64,000 nt of DNA from positions 6,998,001-7,062,000 of the forward strand of contig NZ_CP097800.1 of the NCBI RefSeq assembly GCF_000612545.2, in the 5' to 3' direction. The notes under the pieces are model-generated. The model saw only the letters and a program-made list of their open reading frames with translations. It was not told the origin of the DNA and did not search any database. Numbering within the stretch: position 1 is the stretch's first letter; every line of letters begins with the position of its first letter. The translations under genes were made by a program, and so were the position numbers. This document shows positions 1-7,528 of this stretch, piece after piece. The DNA comes from Streptomyces sp. PCS3-D2 (lineage in GTDB: Bacteria; Actinomycetota; Actinomycetes; Streptomycetales; Streptomycetaceae).

Positions 1-109
1 TCAGGCGGCGCTCCGCGCCCGTCCCGGGGTGGTCCACGTACACCAGGGCCTCGCGGTCCGGGACCACGTCCACGACCGACTCGAACAGGTCGGCAAGGTT
101 GTACTCCAC
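1..109 (-). CDS. fadD19: FadD19-like acyl-CoA synthetase, N-terminus only
   Basis: Only the first 36 codons are in the window; the gene runs off the left edge. The start is GTG at 109-107, preceded on the minus strand by GGAGGAACG, a strong ribosome binding site. The peptide begins VEYNLADLFESVVDVVPDRE and continues with ALVY, the typical opening of ATP-dependent acyl-CoA synthetases (DLFE...VPDREALVY). The FadD19 assignment rests mainly on context: in Mycobacterium tuberculosis fadD19 (Rv3515c) is divergent from echA19 (Rv3516), and here an EchA19-like gene lies divergently at 297. FadD19 activates the sterol side-chain carboxylate, and Rhodococcus genetics link it to C-24-branched sterols. 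The family call is fairly safe; the exact FadD number is inference. Confidence 0.6.
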   Translation of the reverse strand, partial: MEYNLADLFESVVDVVPDREALVYVDHPGTGAERRL

Positions 110-216
110 CGTTCCTCCTGACCCCGTTGTTCCCGATGGCCGGCCCCGCGGCCGGCGGCTCCGGCGGTCATTAGAGCGCCGTGGCCGGCAACTGGGAAGG
201 GCACCGCCCAAGAAAA

Positions 217-235
217 CTGACTGAGTGTCAGAAAA
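217..235. promoter_or_regulatory. Operator-like inverted repeat shared with the kstD promoter
   Basis: CTGACTGAGTGTCAGAAAA contains perfect 5-bp arms CTGAC and GTCAG around a 5-bp spacer. A sequence with the same layout, CTGATGCTAAGTCAGAAAA, sits upstream of kstD at 13227-13245. The two agree at 13 of 19 positions without gaps, all outside the central six bases. The position between the divergent fadD19 and echA19 starts suits a TetR-type repressor site. The regulator is unknown. Confidence 0.5.
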
Positions 236-259
236 CTCTTGAAGTGCACCCTCCCCTAC

Positions 260-273
260 TGCAACCTGTTCTA
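260..273. promoter_or_regulatory. KstR-box-like sequence upstream of echA19
   Basis: TGCAACCTGTTCTA fits the pattern TnnAACnnGTTnnA described for the mycobacterial cholesterol-catabolism repressor KstR. It lies 24 bp upstream of the echA19 start and in the shared promoter region with fadD19, genes that belong to the KstR regulon in mycobacteria. A single match to a short degenerate motif can arise by chance; the gene context raises its weight. Confidence 0.45.
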
Positions 274-296
274 GGTCTTGAGACGGGAGGACGGCA

Positions 297-1097
297 ATGG
301 GTGGGACGGAACACCTGACCGTGGAACGCCGCGGCGCCACGCTGGTGCTCACCATGAACAGGCCCGAGGCGAAGAACGCGCTCTCGCTGCCGCTGCTGGT
401 GGGGCTGTACGACGGCTGGCTGGAGGCGGACGCCGACGACGAGATCCGCTCCGTGGTCCTGACCGGCGCCGGCGGCGACTTCTGCGCAGGCATGGACCTC
501 AAAGCGCTGGCCGGCCGGGGCATGGCGGGAGACCGGTACCGGGACCGCCTCAAGGCCGACCCCGACCTGCACTGGAAGGCGATGCTCCGCCACCACCGGC
601 CGCGCAAGCCGGTGATCGCGGCGGTGGAGGGCCACTGCGTGGCCGGCGGCACCGAGATCCTCCAGGGCACCGACATCCGGGTGGCCGCCGAGGGTGCCAC
701 CTTCGGGCTGTTCGAGGTCAGGCGGGGGCTCTTCCCGATCGGCGGCTCCACGGTGCGCCTGCCCCGGCAGATCCCGCGCACGCACGCGCTGGAGATGCTG
801 CTGACGGGACGTTCGTACGCGGCGCAGGAGGCGGCACGGATCGGGCTCGTGGGGCGGGTCGTTCCCGACGGCGCGGCGCTCGCGACGGCCCTGGAGATCG
901 CCGAGCAGATCAACGCATGTGGGCCGCTGGCGGTCGAGGCGGTCAAGGCGTCGGTCTACGAGACCGCTGAGCTGACGGAGCGGGAGGGCCTGGCGTCGGA
1001 ACTCCTGCGGGGGTGGCCGATCTTCGACACGGCCGACGCGAAGGAGGGGGCGCGGGCCTTCACGGAGAAGCGGCCCGCGGTGTACCGGCGCGAGTAG
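297..1097 (+). CDS. echA19: Enoyl-CoA hydratase EchA19 (sterol side chain)
   Basis: A 266-residue crotonase-fold enzyme. The first oxyanion-hole segment FCAGMDLKAL lies at residues 62-71. AGGTE ends at Glu120 (the catalytic glutamate of the family) and continues as ILQGTDIRVA, a stretch characteristic of EchA19. The C-terminus DAKEGARAFTEKR is also conserved. EchA19 hydrates 2-enoyl-CoA intermediates of sterol side-chain beta-oxidation in the cytoplasm. The ATG start follows GGGAGGACGGCA, a good ribosome binding site. It is divergent from the FadD19-like gene and followed by a stem-loop, so it may be its own transcript ahead of the DUF35-ltp4-ltp3 genes. Length matches mycobacterial EchA19 closely. 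Confidence 0.85.
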   Translation: MGGTEHLTVERRGATLVLTMNRPEAKNALSLPLLVGLYDGWLEADADDEIRSVVLTGAGGDFCAGMDLKALAGRGMAGDRYRDRLKADPDLHWKAMLRHHRPRKPVIAAVEGHCVAGGTEILQGTDIRVAAEGATFGLFEVRRGLFPIGGSTVRLPRQIPRTHALEMLLTGRSYAAQEAARIGLVGRVVPDGAALATALEIAEQINACGPLAVEAVKASVYETAELTEREGLASELLRGWPIFDTADAKEGARAFTEKRPAVYRRE

Positions 1098-1102
1098 TCC
1101 GG

Positions 1103-1125
1103 TCGGGGCCCGGCCGCGGCCCCGA
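1103..1125 (+). terminator. Stem-loop after echA19
   Basis: TCGGGGCC and GGCCCCGA form perfect 8-bp arms around a 7-nt loop, 6 bp after the echA19 stop. No U-tract follows, as is usual in Streptomyces. It could end or attenuate the echA19 transcript before the next gene, which starts 125 bp further on after a very C-rich stretch. Confidence 0.5.
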
Positions 1126-1250
1126 TCGTGCGCCGGGTCCGGCGCCGTGACCGCCGCCGGGAGGCGCCCGCCCCCTGCCCCGCCCCCGCCCCCTGCCCCC
1201 GACCGCCGGCGGGGCCGAACACACCGGAACCAACCGCATCGGAGAGCCCC

Positions 1251-2216
1251 ATGACAGCTGCCTCCCCGCCGGAGGTGCTCCGCGCGCCCCTCGTCGTCGA
1301 GTTCCCGTTCACCCGCTCCCTCGGGCCCGTCCAGAGTGCCTTCCTCACCGGGCTGCGCGAGGGTGTCGTCCTCGGCGTGCAGGCCTCGGACGGCAGGGTG
1401 GTGGTCCCGCCCGTCGAGTACGACCCCGTCACCTCGGAGGAGATCCGCGACCTCGTCGAGGTCGCCACCACCGGCACCGTCACCACCTGGGCCTGGAACG
1501 ACCGACCCCGCCCGAACCAGCCCCTCGACACCCCCTTCGCCTGGGCACTGGTCAGGCTGGACGGGGCCGACACCGCCCTGCTGCACGCCCTCGACGCCCC
1601 CGGCCCCGACGCCGTGCGCACCGGCATGCGGGTACGCATCCGCTGGGCCGCCGAACGCACCGGGGCCATCACCGACATCGCCTGCTTCGAACCGTGCGAC
1701 GCCACCACCGCCCCCCAGAGCCTCCCCGCCCCGCACGACGGCATCTTCCGCGAAGCCGTCACCGGCATCGTCGCCGAGGCCCGCCTGGACTACGTCTACA
1801 GCCCCGGCCGCGCCCAGACCGGCTACATCAACGCCCTGTCCGAGCGGCGGACCGTCGGAGAGCGCTGCCCCTCCTGCCACAAGGTGTACGTCCCCCCGCG
1901 CGGAGCGTGCCCCACCTGCGGGGTGGCCACCACCGACCGGGTCGAGGTCGGCCCGGCCGGCACGGTCACCACCTTCTGCATCGTCAACATCAAGGCGGCG
2001 AACCTCGACATCGAGGTTCCCTACGTCTACGCCCACATCGCCCTCGACGGCGCCGGCCTCGCCCTCCACGGCCGGATCGGCGGCATCCCCTACGACCAGG
2101 TCCGCATGGGCCTGCGCGTCGAGCCCGTCTGGACCGAAGGCGGCCGCTACCCCGACCACTACCGCCCCACCGGAGAACCGGACGCGGAGTACGACGCGTA
2201 CAAGGAGCTCATCTGA
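1251..2216 (+). CDS. Tandem DUF35/OB-fold zinc-ribbon protein, partner of Ltp4/Ltp3
   Basis: A 321-residue protein with two DUF35-type OB-fold halves. The C-terminal half starts with a rubredoxin-like zinc ribbon, CPSCHKVYVPPRGACPTCG (about residues 205-223), followed by an OB fold (VEVGPAGTVTTF...). The N-terminal half (about residues 30-160) resembles a second OB-fold unit without the cysteines. DUF35 proteins bind thiolase-like enzymes; in steroid catabolism the DUF35 domain of ChsH2 is needed by the retro-aldolase Ltp2. The gene order DUF35-ltp4-ltp3 equals Rv3521-Rv3522-Rv3523 of M. tuberculosis. ATG at 1251 is chosen because GGAGAG precedes it; the open frame extends further upstream without such a site. 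The stop overlaps the ltp4 start (TGATG), implying translational coupling. Confidence 0.8.
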   Translation: MTAASPPEVLRAPLVVEFPFTRSLGPVQSAFLTGLREGVVLGVQASDGRVVVPPVEYDPVTSEEIRDLVEVATTGTVTTWAWNDRPRPNQPLDTPFAWALVRLDGADTALLHALDAPGPDAVRTGMRVRIRWAAERTGAITDIACFEPCDATTAPQSLPAPHDGIFREAVTGIVAEARLDYVYSPGRAQTGYINALSERRTVGERCPSCHKVYVPPRGACPTCGVATTDRVEVGPAGTVTTFCIVNIKAANLDIEVPYVYAHIALDGAGLALHGRIGGIPYDQVRMGLRVEPVWTEGGRYPDHYRPTGEPDAEYDAYKELI

Positions 2217-3289
2217 TGACCGGGCCCAGGACGACCGGGTACGCGAGGGACGTGGCCGTCGTCGCCTTCGCGCAGAGCGACCACCTGCGCCGCACCGACG
2301 AGCTCAGCGAAGTCGAGATGGTCATGCCCGTCCTCCACGAGGTGCTGGCCGCCACCGGGCTGAAGGCCGGCGAGATCGGCTTCACCTGCTCCGGCTCCAG
2401 CGACTACCTGGCGGGCCGCGCCTTCTCCTTCACCATGACCCTCGACGGGGTCGGCGCCTGGCCACCGATCTCCGAGTCCCACGTCGAGATGGACGGCGCC
2501 TGGGCCCTGTACGAGGCCTGGGTCAAGATCCAGACCGGCGATGCGGACACCGCGCTCGTCTACGCGTACGGGAAGTCCTCACCCGGATCCGTGCGCGACG
2601 TGCTCACCCGCCAGCTGGACCCGTACTACCTCGCCCCCCTCTGGCCCGACTCGGTGGCTCTGGCAGCCCTCCAGGCCCAGGCCCTCATCGACGCGGGCGA
2701 GACCGACGAGCCCGGCCTGGCCGCCATCGCGGCGCGCAGCCGGGCCGACGCCGGGGCCAACCCGCACGCCCAGCTGCGCGGTGCGGTCCCGCACGGCGAC
2801 TACCAGGTCCGGCCCCTGCGCACCGGCGACTGCCCGCCCGTCGGCGACGGCGTGGCAGCCGTCGTCCTGGCCGCCGGCGACCTCGCGCGGCAGCTGTGCC
2901 GACGCCCCGCCTGGATCACCGGCATCGACCACCGGATCGAGGCGCACGGCCTGGGTCTGCGCGACCTCACCGACTCCCCGTCCACCCGAACCGCCGCCGA
3001 ACACGCGGGCCTCTTCGACGCCCCCGTGGACACGGCGGAACTGCATGCGCCGTTCTCCTCCCAGGAGGTGGTGCTCCGCACGGCACTCCGGCTCGGCGAC
3101 GGCGTCACGATCAACCCGTCCGGCGGGGCACTCGCCGCCAACCCGATGATGGCCGCCGGACTGATCCGCATCGGCGAGGCCGCCGCCCGCATCCACCGCG
3201 GCGCATCCGACCGGGCCGTCGCGCACGCCACCTCCGGCCCCTGCCTTCAGCAGAACCTGGTCGCCGTCCTGGAAGGGGACCGCGCATGA
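2216..3289 (+). CDS. ltp4: Ltp4-like thiolase-fold steroid aldol-lyase subunit
   Basis: A 357-residue thiolase-superfamily protein of the lipid-transfer/SCP-x type, close in length to Rv3522 (Ltp4). The C-terminal half has the superfamily NPSGGALAANPMMAAGLIR segment (about residues 300-318). Where thiolases carry the nucleophilic Cys (N-x-C-A-S-G), this protein reads EMDGAWALYE, so a classical thiolase reaction is unlikely. Related proteins (Ltp2, and Ltp3/Ltp4 in Rhodococcus) act as aldol lyases that cleave sterol side chains. It starts inside the stop of the DUF35 gene and its own stop overlaps the ltp3 start (ATGA), so the three proteins are probably made in equal amounts as a complex. Confidence 0.75.
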   Translation: MTGPRTTGYARDVAVVAFAQSDHLRRTDELSEVEMVMPVLHEVLAATGLKAGEIGFTCSGSSDYLAGRAFSFTMTLDGVGAWPPISESHVEMDGAWALYEAWVKIQTGDADTALVYAYGKSSPGSVRDVLTRQLDPYYLAPLWPDSVALAALQAQALIDAGETDEPGLAAIAARSRADAGANPHAQLRGAVPHGDYQVRPLRTGDCPPVGDGVAAVVLAAGDLARQLCRRPAWITGIDHRIEAHGLGLRDLTDSPSTRTAAEHAGLFDAPVDTAELHAPFSSQEVVLRTALRLGDGVTINPSGGALAANPMMAAGLIRIGEAAARIHRGASDRAVAHATSGPCLQQNLVAVLEGDRA

Positions 3290-4497
3290 GCACCTCCGTC
3301 ACCTCCGCCACCTCCGGTTCACCGGGCGCCACCGGCAAGGAGCCGGTCGCGGTCGTCGGCATCGGCCAGACCAAACACGTCGCCGCCCGCCATGACGTCT
3401 CCATCGCCGGGTTGGTCCGCGAGGCCGCCACCCGCGCCCTCGCCGACGCCGAACTGACCTGGGCGGACATCGACGCGGTCGTCATCGGCAAGGCCCCCGA
3501 CTTCTTCGAGGGCGTGATGATGCCGGAGCTGTACCTGGCGGACGCGCTCGGAGCCGTCGGCAAGCCGATGCTGCGCGTGCACACGGCCGGATCGGTCGGC
3601 GGGTCCACCGCGCTGGTCGCCGCCGGCCTGGTGGCCGCCCGCGTCCACCGCACCGTCCTCACCCTCGCCTTCGAGAAGCAGTCCGAGTCGAACGCCATGT
3701 GGGGCCTCTCCCTCCCCGTTCCGTTCCAGCAGCCCCTGCTCGCCGGCGCCGGCGGATTCTTCGCCCCGCACGTGCGCGCGTACATGCGGCGCACCGGCGC
3801 GCCCGACGGGGTCGGCTCGCTCGTGGCGTACAAGGACCGGCGCAACGCCCTGAAGAACCCGTACGCGCACCTGCACGAGCACGACATCACGCTGGAGAAG
3901 GTCCAGGCCTCACCCATGCTGTGGGACCCGATCCGGTACTCCGAGACCTGCCCGTCCTCCGACGGCGCGTGCGCGATGGTCCTCACCGACCGGGCGGGCG
4001 CGGCCCGCTCGCCGCTGCCGCCCGCGTGGGTGCACGGCGGGGCGATGCGCAGCGAGCCCACCCTCTTCGCCGGCAAGGACTTCGTCTCTCCGCAGGCCGG
4101 CAAGGACTGCGCGGCCGACGTCTACCGGCAGGCCGGGATCACCGACCCGCGCCGGGAGATCGACGCGGTGGAGATGTACGTGCCGTTCTCCTGGTACGAG
4201 CCGATGTGGCTGGAGAACCTGGGCTTCGCAGAGGAGGGCGGGGGCTGGAAGCTGACCGAGGCGGGCGTCACCGAGATCGACGGAGACCTTCCGGTCAACC
4301 CGTCCGGCGGCGTGTTGTCCACCAACCCGATCGGCGCGTCCGGCATGATCCGTTTCGCCGAGGCCGCCCTCCAGGTGCGCGGCGGGGCCGGGGAACACCA
4401 GGTCCCCGGAGCACGCCGGGCGCTGGGGCACGCATACGGCGGCGGCGCACAGTTCTTCGCGATGTGGCTGGTGGGGGCGCAGGAACCCACCACGTGA
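3286..4497 (+). CDS. ltp3: Ltp3-like thiolase-fold steroid aldol lyase
   Basis: A 403-residue SCP-x-type thiolase-fold protein, close in length to Rv3523 (Ltp3). The N-terminal EPVAVVGIGQTKH and the C-terminal NPSGGVLSTNPIGASGMIRF and HAYGGG motifs are typical of the lipid-transfer thiolase branch. At the place of the nucleophilic cysteine it has TAGSVGG, so Cys is replaced and a retro-aldol lyase is more likely than a thiolase. In Rhodococcus, ltp3 and ltp4 are linked to removal of C-24-branched (plant sterol) side chains. It is last in the DUF35-ltp4-ltp3 unit, coupled by ATGA overlap; an imperfect GTCCGG/CCGGAC stem-loop follows at 4510-4529. Confidence 0.78.
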   Translation: MSTSVTSATSGSPGATGKEPVAVVGIGQTKHVAARHDVSIAGLVREAATRALADAELTWADIDAVVIGKAPDFFEGVMMPELYLADALGAVGKPMLRVHTAGSVGGSTALVAAGLVAARVHRTVLTLAFEKQSESNAMWGLSLPVPFQQPLLAGAGGFFAPHVRAYMRRTGAPDGVGSLVAYKDRRNALKNPYAHLHEHDITLEKVQASPMLWDPIRYSETCPSSDGACAMVLTDRAGAARSPLPPAWVHGGAMRSEPTLFAGKDFVSPQAGKDCAADVYRQAGITDPRREIDAVEMYVPFSWYEPMWLENLGFAEEGGGWKLTEAGVTEIDGDLPVNPSGGVLSTNPIGASGMIRFAEAALQVRGGAGEHQVPGARRALGHAYGGGAQFFAMWLVGAQEPTT

Positions 4498-4617
4498 ACG
4501 GAAACGGCCGTCCGGCCCGGGGCCCGGACCGGTCACGAGTGACTCACCGTGGCCTGTGCGGCACCGGCCGCGATGGTTAACCTGGCCCCCGGACGACGTA
4601 CCGGGAGGAGCACGCAC

Positions 4618-4857
4618 GTGGCCGAGAGCATGACTTCGCAGCCCCTCGCTGGCTGGGGGAAGCCGGACCTCGATCTCACCGAGGCGGACTGGCAGTCGAG
4701 CAGCCGGGGAGCGGGCGACGTCCAGATCGCCTTCGTCGAGGGCTTCATCGCGATGCGCAACAGCGAGCGCCCCGAAAGCCCCTCCCTGATCTTCTCGCCG
4801 GACGAGTGGCACAAGTTCGTGCTGAACGCCCGGGGAGGGGAGTTCGACCTCACCTGA
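4618..4857 (+). CDS. DUF397 domain protein
   Basis: A 79-residue DUF397 protein: WQSSSRGAGDVQIAFVEGFIAMRNSERPES...LIFSPDEW is the standard DUF397 layout (WRKSS-like start, VAMRDS core, F-x-x-EW end). The GTG at 4618 is used because GGGAGGAG precedes it; an in-frame ATG lies further upstream without such a site. DUF397 proteins normally sit beside an XRE-type Scr1-like regulator and act as its partner. No such regulator is adjacent here, so this copy is an orphan. The cellular role is not established. Confidence 0.85.
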   Translation: MAESMTSQPLAGWGKPDLDLTEADWQSSSRGAGDVQIAFVEGFIAMRNSERPESPSLIFSPDEWHKFVLNARGGEFDLT

Positions 4858-5022
4858 CCGCCCGCCACCGCCCGGTCCGGCCCCGCCCCGCCGGGGCCGG
4901 CGAGCGGCGGTCACCGCGGACGGGGCACTGCCGGCTGTCGCAGGAGCTGCCGCCTGCCGCGAGGCGGCGTACCGCGGGCCCGCAACCCCCGACCGACCCC
5001 GCCCGGTCGGTAGGCTGGCGGT

Positions 5023-5463
5023 ATGAACGCAGAGAGCGACCTGCGGACCCTGCTGAGCGGGATGCGGCCCGAGCTGAACGAGGGCGTGTACGTGTTCTGC
5101 ACCGTTCCGGGCGGTACGGTCCCCGCCGGAACGGCGCCCGTCGCCACCATCCTGGAACCCGAGGGCCTCACGCTCGTGCTGCGCCAGGAGGACGCCGACG
5201 CGGCCGGACTGGCCTACGACTACACCGCCGGCTGGATCACCCTGAGGATCCACTCCGCGCTCGACGCCGTCGGTCTCACCGCAGCCTTCGCCACCGAACT
5301 CGGCGCCCACGGCCTGAGCTGCAACGTCATCGCCGGCCATCACCACGACCACCTCTTCGTGGCCGCGGACCGGGCCGCCGAGGCCGTGGCCGTCCTGGAA
5401 GACCTGGCGGCACGTTCCGGACCGGACCGGTCGGCCCGGGGTCCGCACCCGGACCTTTCCTGA
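5023..5463 (+). CDS. ACT-domain protein (ACT_3/DUF2241 type)
   Basis: A 146-residue protein. DLRTLLSGMRPELNEGVYVFCTV is the signature of the ACT_3 (formerly DUF2241) family, and HGLSCNVIAGHHHDHLFV is the second ACT-like strand set. Such proteins probably bind a small amino-acid-like ligand, but no biochemical role can be read from the sequence. The N-terminus MNAESDL fits the usual family start. Monocistronic by spacing: more than 150 bp to each neighbour. Confidence 0.8.
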   Translation: MNAESDLRTLLSGMRPELNEGVYVFCTVPGGTVPAGTAPVATILEPEGLTLVLRQEDADAAGLAYDYTAGWITLRIHSALDAVGLTAAFATELGAHGLSCNVIAGHHHDHLFVAADRAAEAVAVLEDLAARSGPDRSARGPHPDLS

Positions 5464-5540
5464 ACCCGGCCGGAACCCCTTCGAAATCCGCCCACGAGCC
5501 CGCCGCGCGTCCGCCGGGAGCCCGACCGGGGCCCGTCGGT

Positions 5541-5559
5541 AAAGAAGATCGGATTCTTT
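5541..5559. promoter_or_regulatory. AT-rich inverted repeat upstream of the LAL gene
   Basis: AAAGAA and TTCTTT form perfect 6-bp arms around GATCGGA, 74 bp upstream of the LAL start. It stands out in very GC-rich surroundings and could be an operator for that gene. No regulator can be named. Confidence 0.3.
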
Positions 5560-5632
5560 CCGGCAGTGGGGCACCCCGAGATGTGCGCGGGCGTACGCTG
5601 ATCTCCCGGAACAGGCCTGGGGGGTACCAGCC

Positions 5633-7463
5633 ATGACGGACCACCGGACGCGCACACGGCGCACCATGGTCGAACGCGACGCCGAACTCGCCATCGTCGA
5701 AGAGGCCCTGGAGCGGCTCACCGGTCCCGGGCCCGACGCCGGCGGCGCGCTGCTGGCCTTCTCCGGCCCCGCCGGACTCGGCAAGACCACCCTGCTCGCC
5801 GAGCTGCGCCGCCGCGCACACGCCCGATCCTGCACCGTCCTCGCCGCCCGCGGCGGCGAACAGGAGCAGAGCCAGCCCTTCCACGTCGCCCGCCAGCTCA
5901 TCCAGCCCCAGCTCGCCGGCACCTCCGAGCCGGAACTGCGCGCCGCCCTCGGCGGTTGGTACTCCATCGTCGGCCCCGCCCTCGGACTCTGCGCCCCCGA
6001 ACAGGGCGCCCCGCCCGACCCGCAGGGCCTGCGCGACGGCCTCGACTGGATCCTCACCCACCTCGTCGTCAAGCGCGCCCCCGTCACCCTCGTCCTCGAC
6101 GACGCGCACTGGGCCGACCCCGAGTCGCTGAGCTGGCTCGCCGCCTTCGCCCCGCGCGCCGAACACCTGCCGCTGCTCCTCGTCGTCGCCTACCGCCCCG
6201 ACGAACTGCCCGCGCACGCCGACGCCTTCCGCACCCTGCCCGGCCGCGCGGGGCACCGCCCCCTGCCGCTCTCCCCGCTCACCCCGGCCGCCGTCGCGGC
6301 GCTCGTCCGCGGGGTCATCGGCGACCACGCCGACGACGCCTTCTGCCAAGAGGCCTGGAACGTCACCGCAGGCAATCCCTTCGAAGCCGTCGAACTCACC
6401 GCCAAGGTCCGCGGCAGGGGGCTGCGCCCCGTCCAGGAGAACGCTGCCCAGCTGGCCGACCTCGCCGCCGCCCAGCGCGGCAGCGGCCTCGTCGCCCGCC
6501 TCGAACGCCTCGGCCCCTCCACCGTCCGCTTCGCCTGGGCCTGCGCCGTCCTCGGCACCGCCATCCCGCAGGACATAGCCGCCAGGGTCGCCGCCCTCGG
6601 CACCGAGGAGGCAGCAGGCGCCACCGCACGCCTGCGGGACGCCCGCATCCTGTCGGCCGCCGGAACCACGCCGGGCCATGAACCGGAAACCGGACTGGAG
6701 TTCGTCCACCCCCTCATCGCCACCGCCATCTACCGCGCCATCCCCGACGCGCTGCGCGTCGCCCTGCACGGGAAGGCCGCCGCGGCCGTCGTCGACGCGG
6801 GACTGGGCTGCTCCGCCGCAGCCCGCCACCTGCTGGAGACCCACCCCGAGAACGACCCCTGGGTGGTGCGCACCCTGCGCGAGGCGGCCGCGGAGAACCT
6901 CCGCGCCGGAGCCCCGGACGCCGCCCGCCGCCAGCTCGCCCGCGCCCTGCGCGAGCCACCCGACTTCGACGAACGCGCCGCCGTCCTCTACGAACTGGGC
7001 TGCGCCTCCCTGCTGACCGAGCCCGCCAACACCGTCAACCACCTGCGGGCGGCCCTCACCGAACCCTTCGACGACCCCGCCCTGCGCCAGGGCATCGTCA
7101 TCCGGCTCGCCCAGGTCCTCGCGCACAGCGACCGCCTCGCCGAGGCCTCGGAATGCCTGGCCCGCGAGATCGCCCAGACCCCGGACGTACGGGCCCGACT
7201 GCGCCTACAGTCCGAGCAGTTCATGTGGGACGCCTTCAACGCCGCCGAGACCGACTCCCCGGCCCGGTCCCGGCGCCTCACCCGGCTCGCCGACCGCCTC
7301 ACCGGCCGCGACCTCACCGAGCGGTACGTGATCGCACTGCGCGCCTGGGACGCCTGCCTGCGCGGTGAGCCGGTCGACGTGGTGCTGCACCACGCCGGCC
7401 GGGTGCTGGAGCAGCCCTTCAGCTGGGCCCACGAGGACCGCGGCTTCGAAGTACCCGTACTGG
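5633..7463 (+). pseudogene. LAL-type ATPase regulator, N-terminal half (IS-disrupted)
   Basis: N-terminal part of a large ATPase of the LuxR-family (LAL, STAND-like) regulators. The Walker A GPAGLGKT is at residues 45-52 and the Walker B-like VTLVLDDAHWAD near residue 155, followed by AFAPRAEHLPLLLVVAYRPDEL, the usual sensor region. At 7460-7463 (CTGG) the gene is cut by an insertion sequence; the frame then reads about 19 foreign codons into the element and stops at 7522. Removing the element and one CTGG copy restores one uninterrupted 951-codon frame through 9934, so the insertion is probably recent. The fragment keeps the ATPase domain but loses the TPR-like helical repeats and the C-terminus. 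Confidence 0.85.
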
Positions 7464-7481
7464 TAGGGCTTGGTCAGGTTC
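7464..7481 (+). repeat. Left terminal inverted repeat of the IS
   Basis: TAGGGCTTGGTCAGGTTC; matches the reverse complement of 8888-8905 at 16 of 18 positions. It directly follows the CTGG target copy at 7460-7463. Confidence 0.8.
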
Positions 7482-7528
7482 AGTCTTTGGTGGCGTGTCC
7501 AGTTGAGTGGCTGTGTCGTTGATCGGGT

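Noticed and set aside
1336-4497. 1053-codon plus-strand frame covering several genes
   Set aside because: Only its end is real (ltp3, from 3286); the rest is out-of-frame Pro/Arg/Ser-rich translation of the DUF35 and ltp4 genes.
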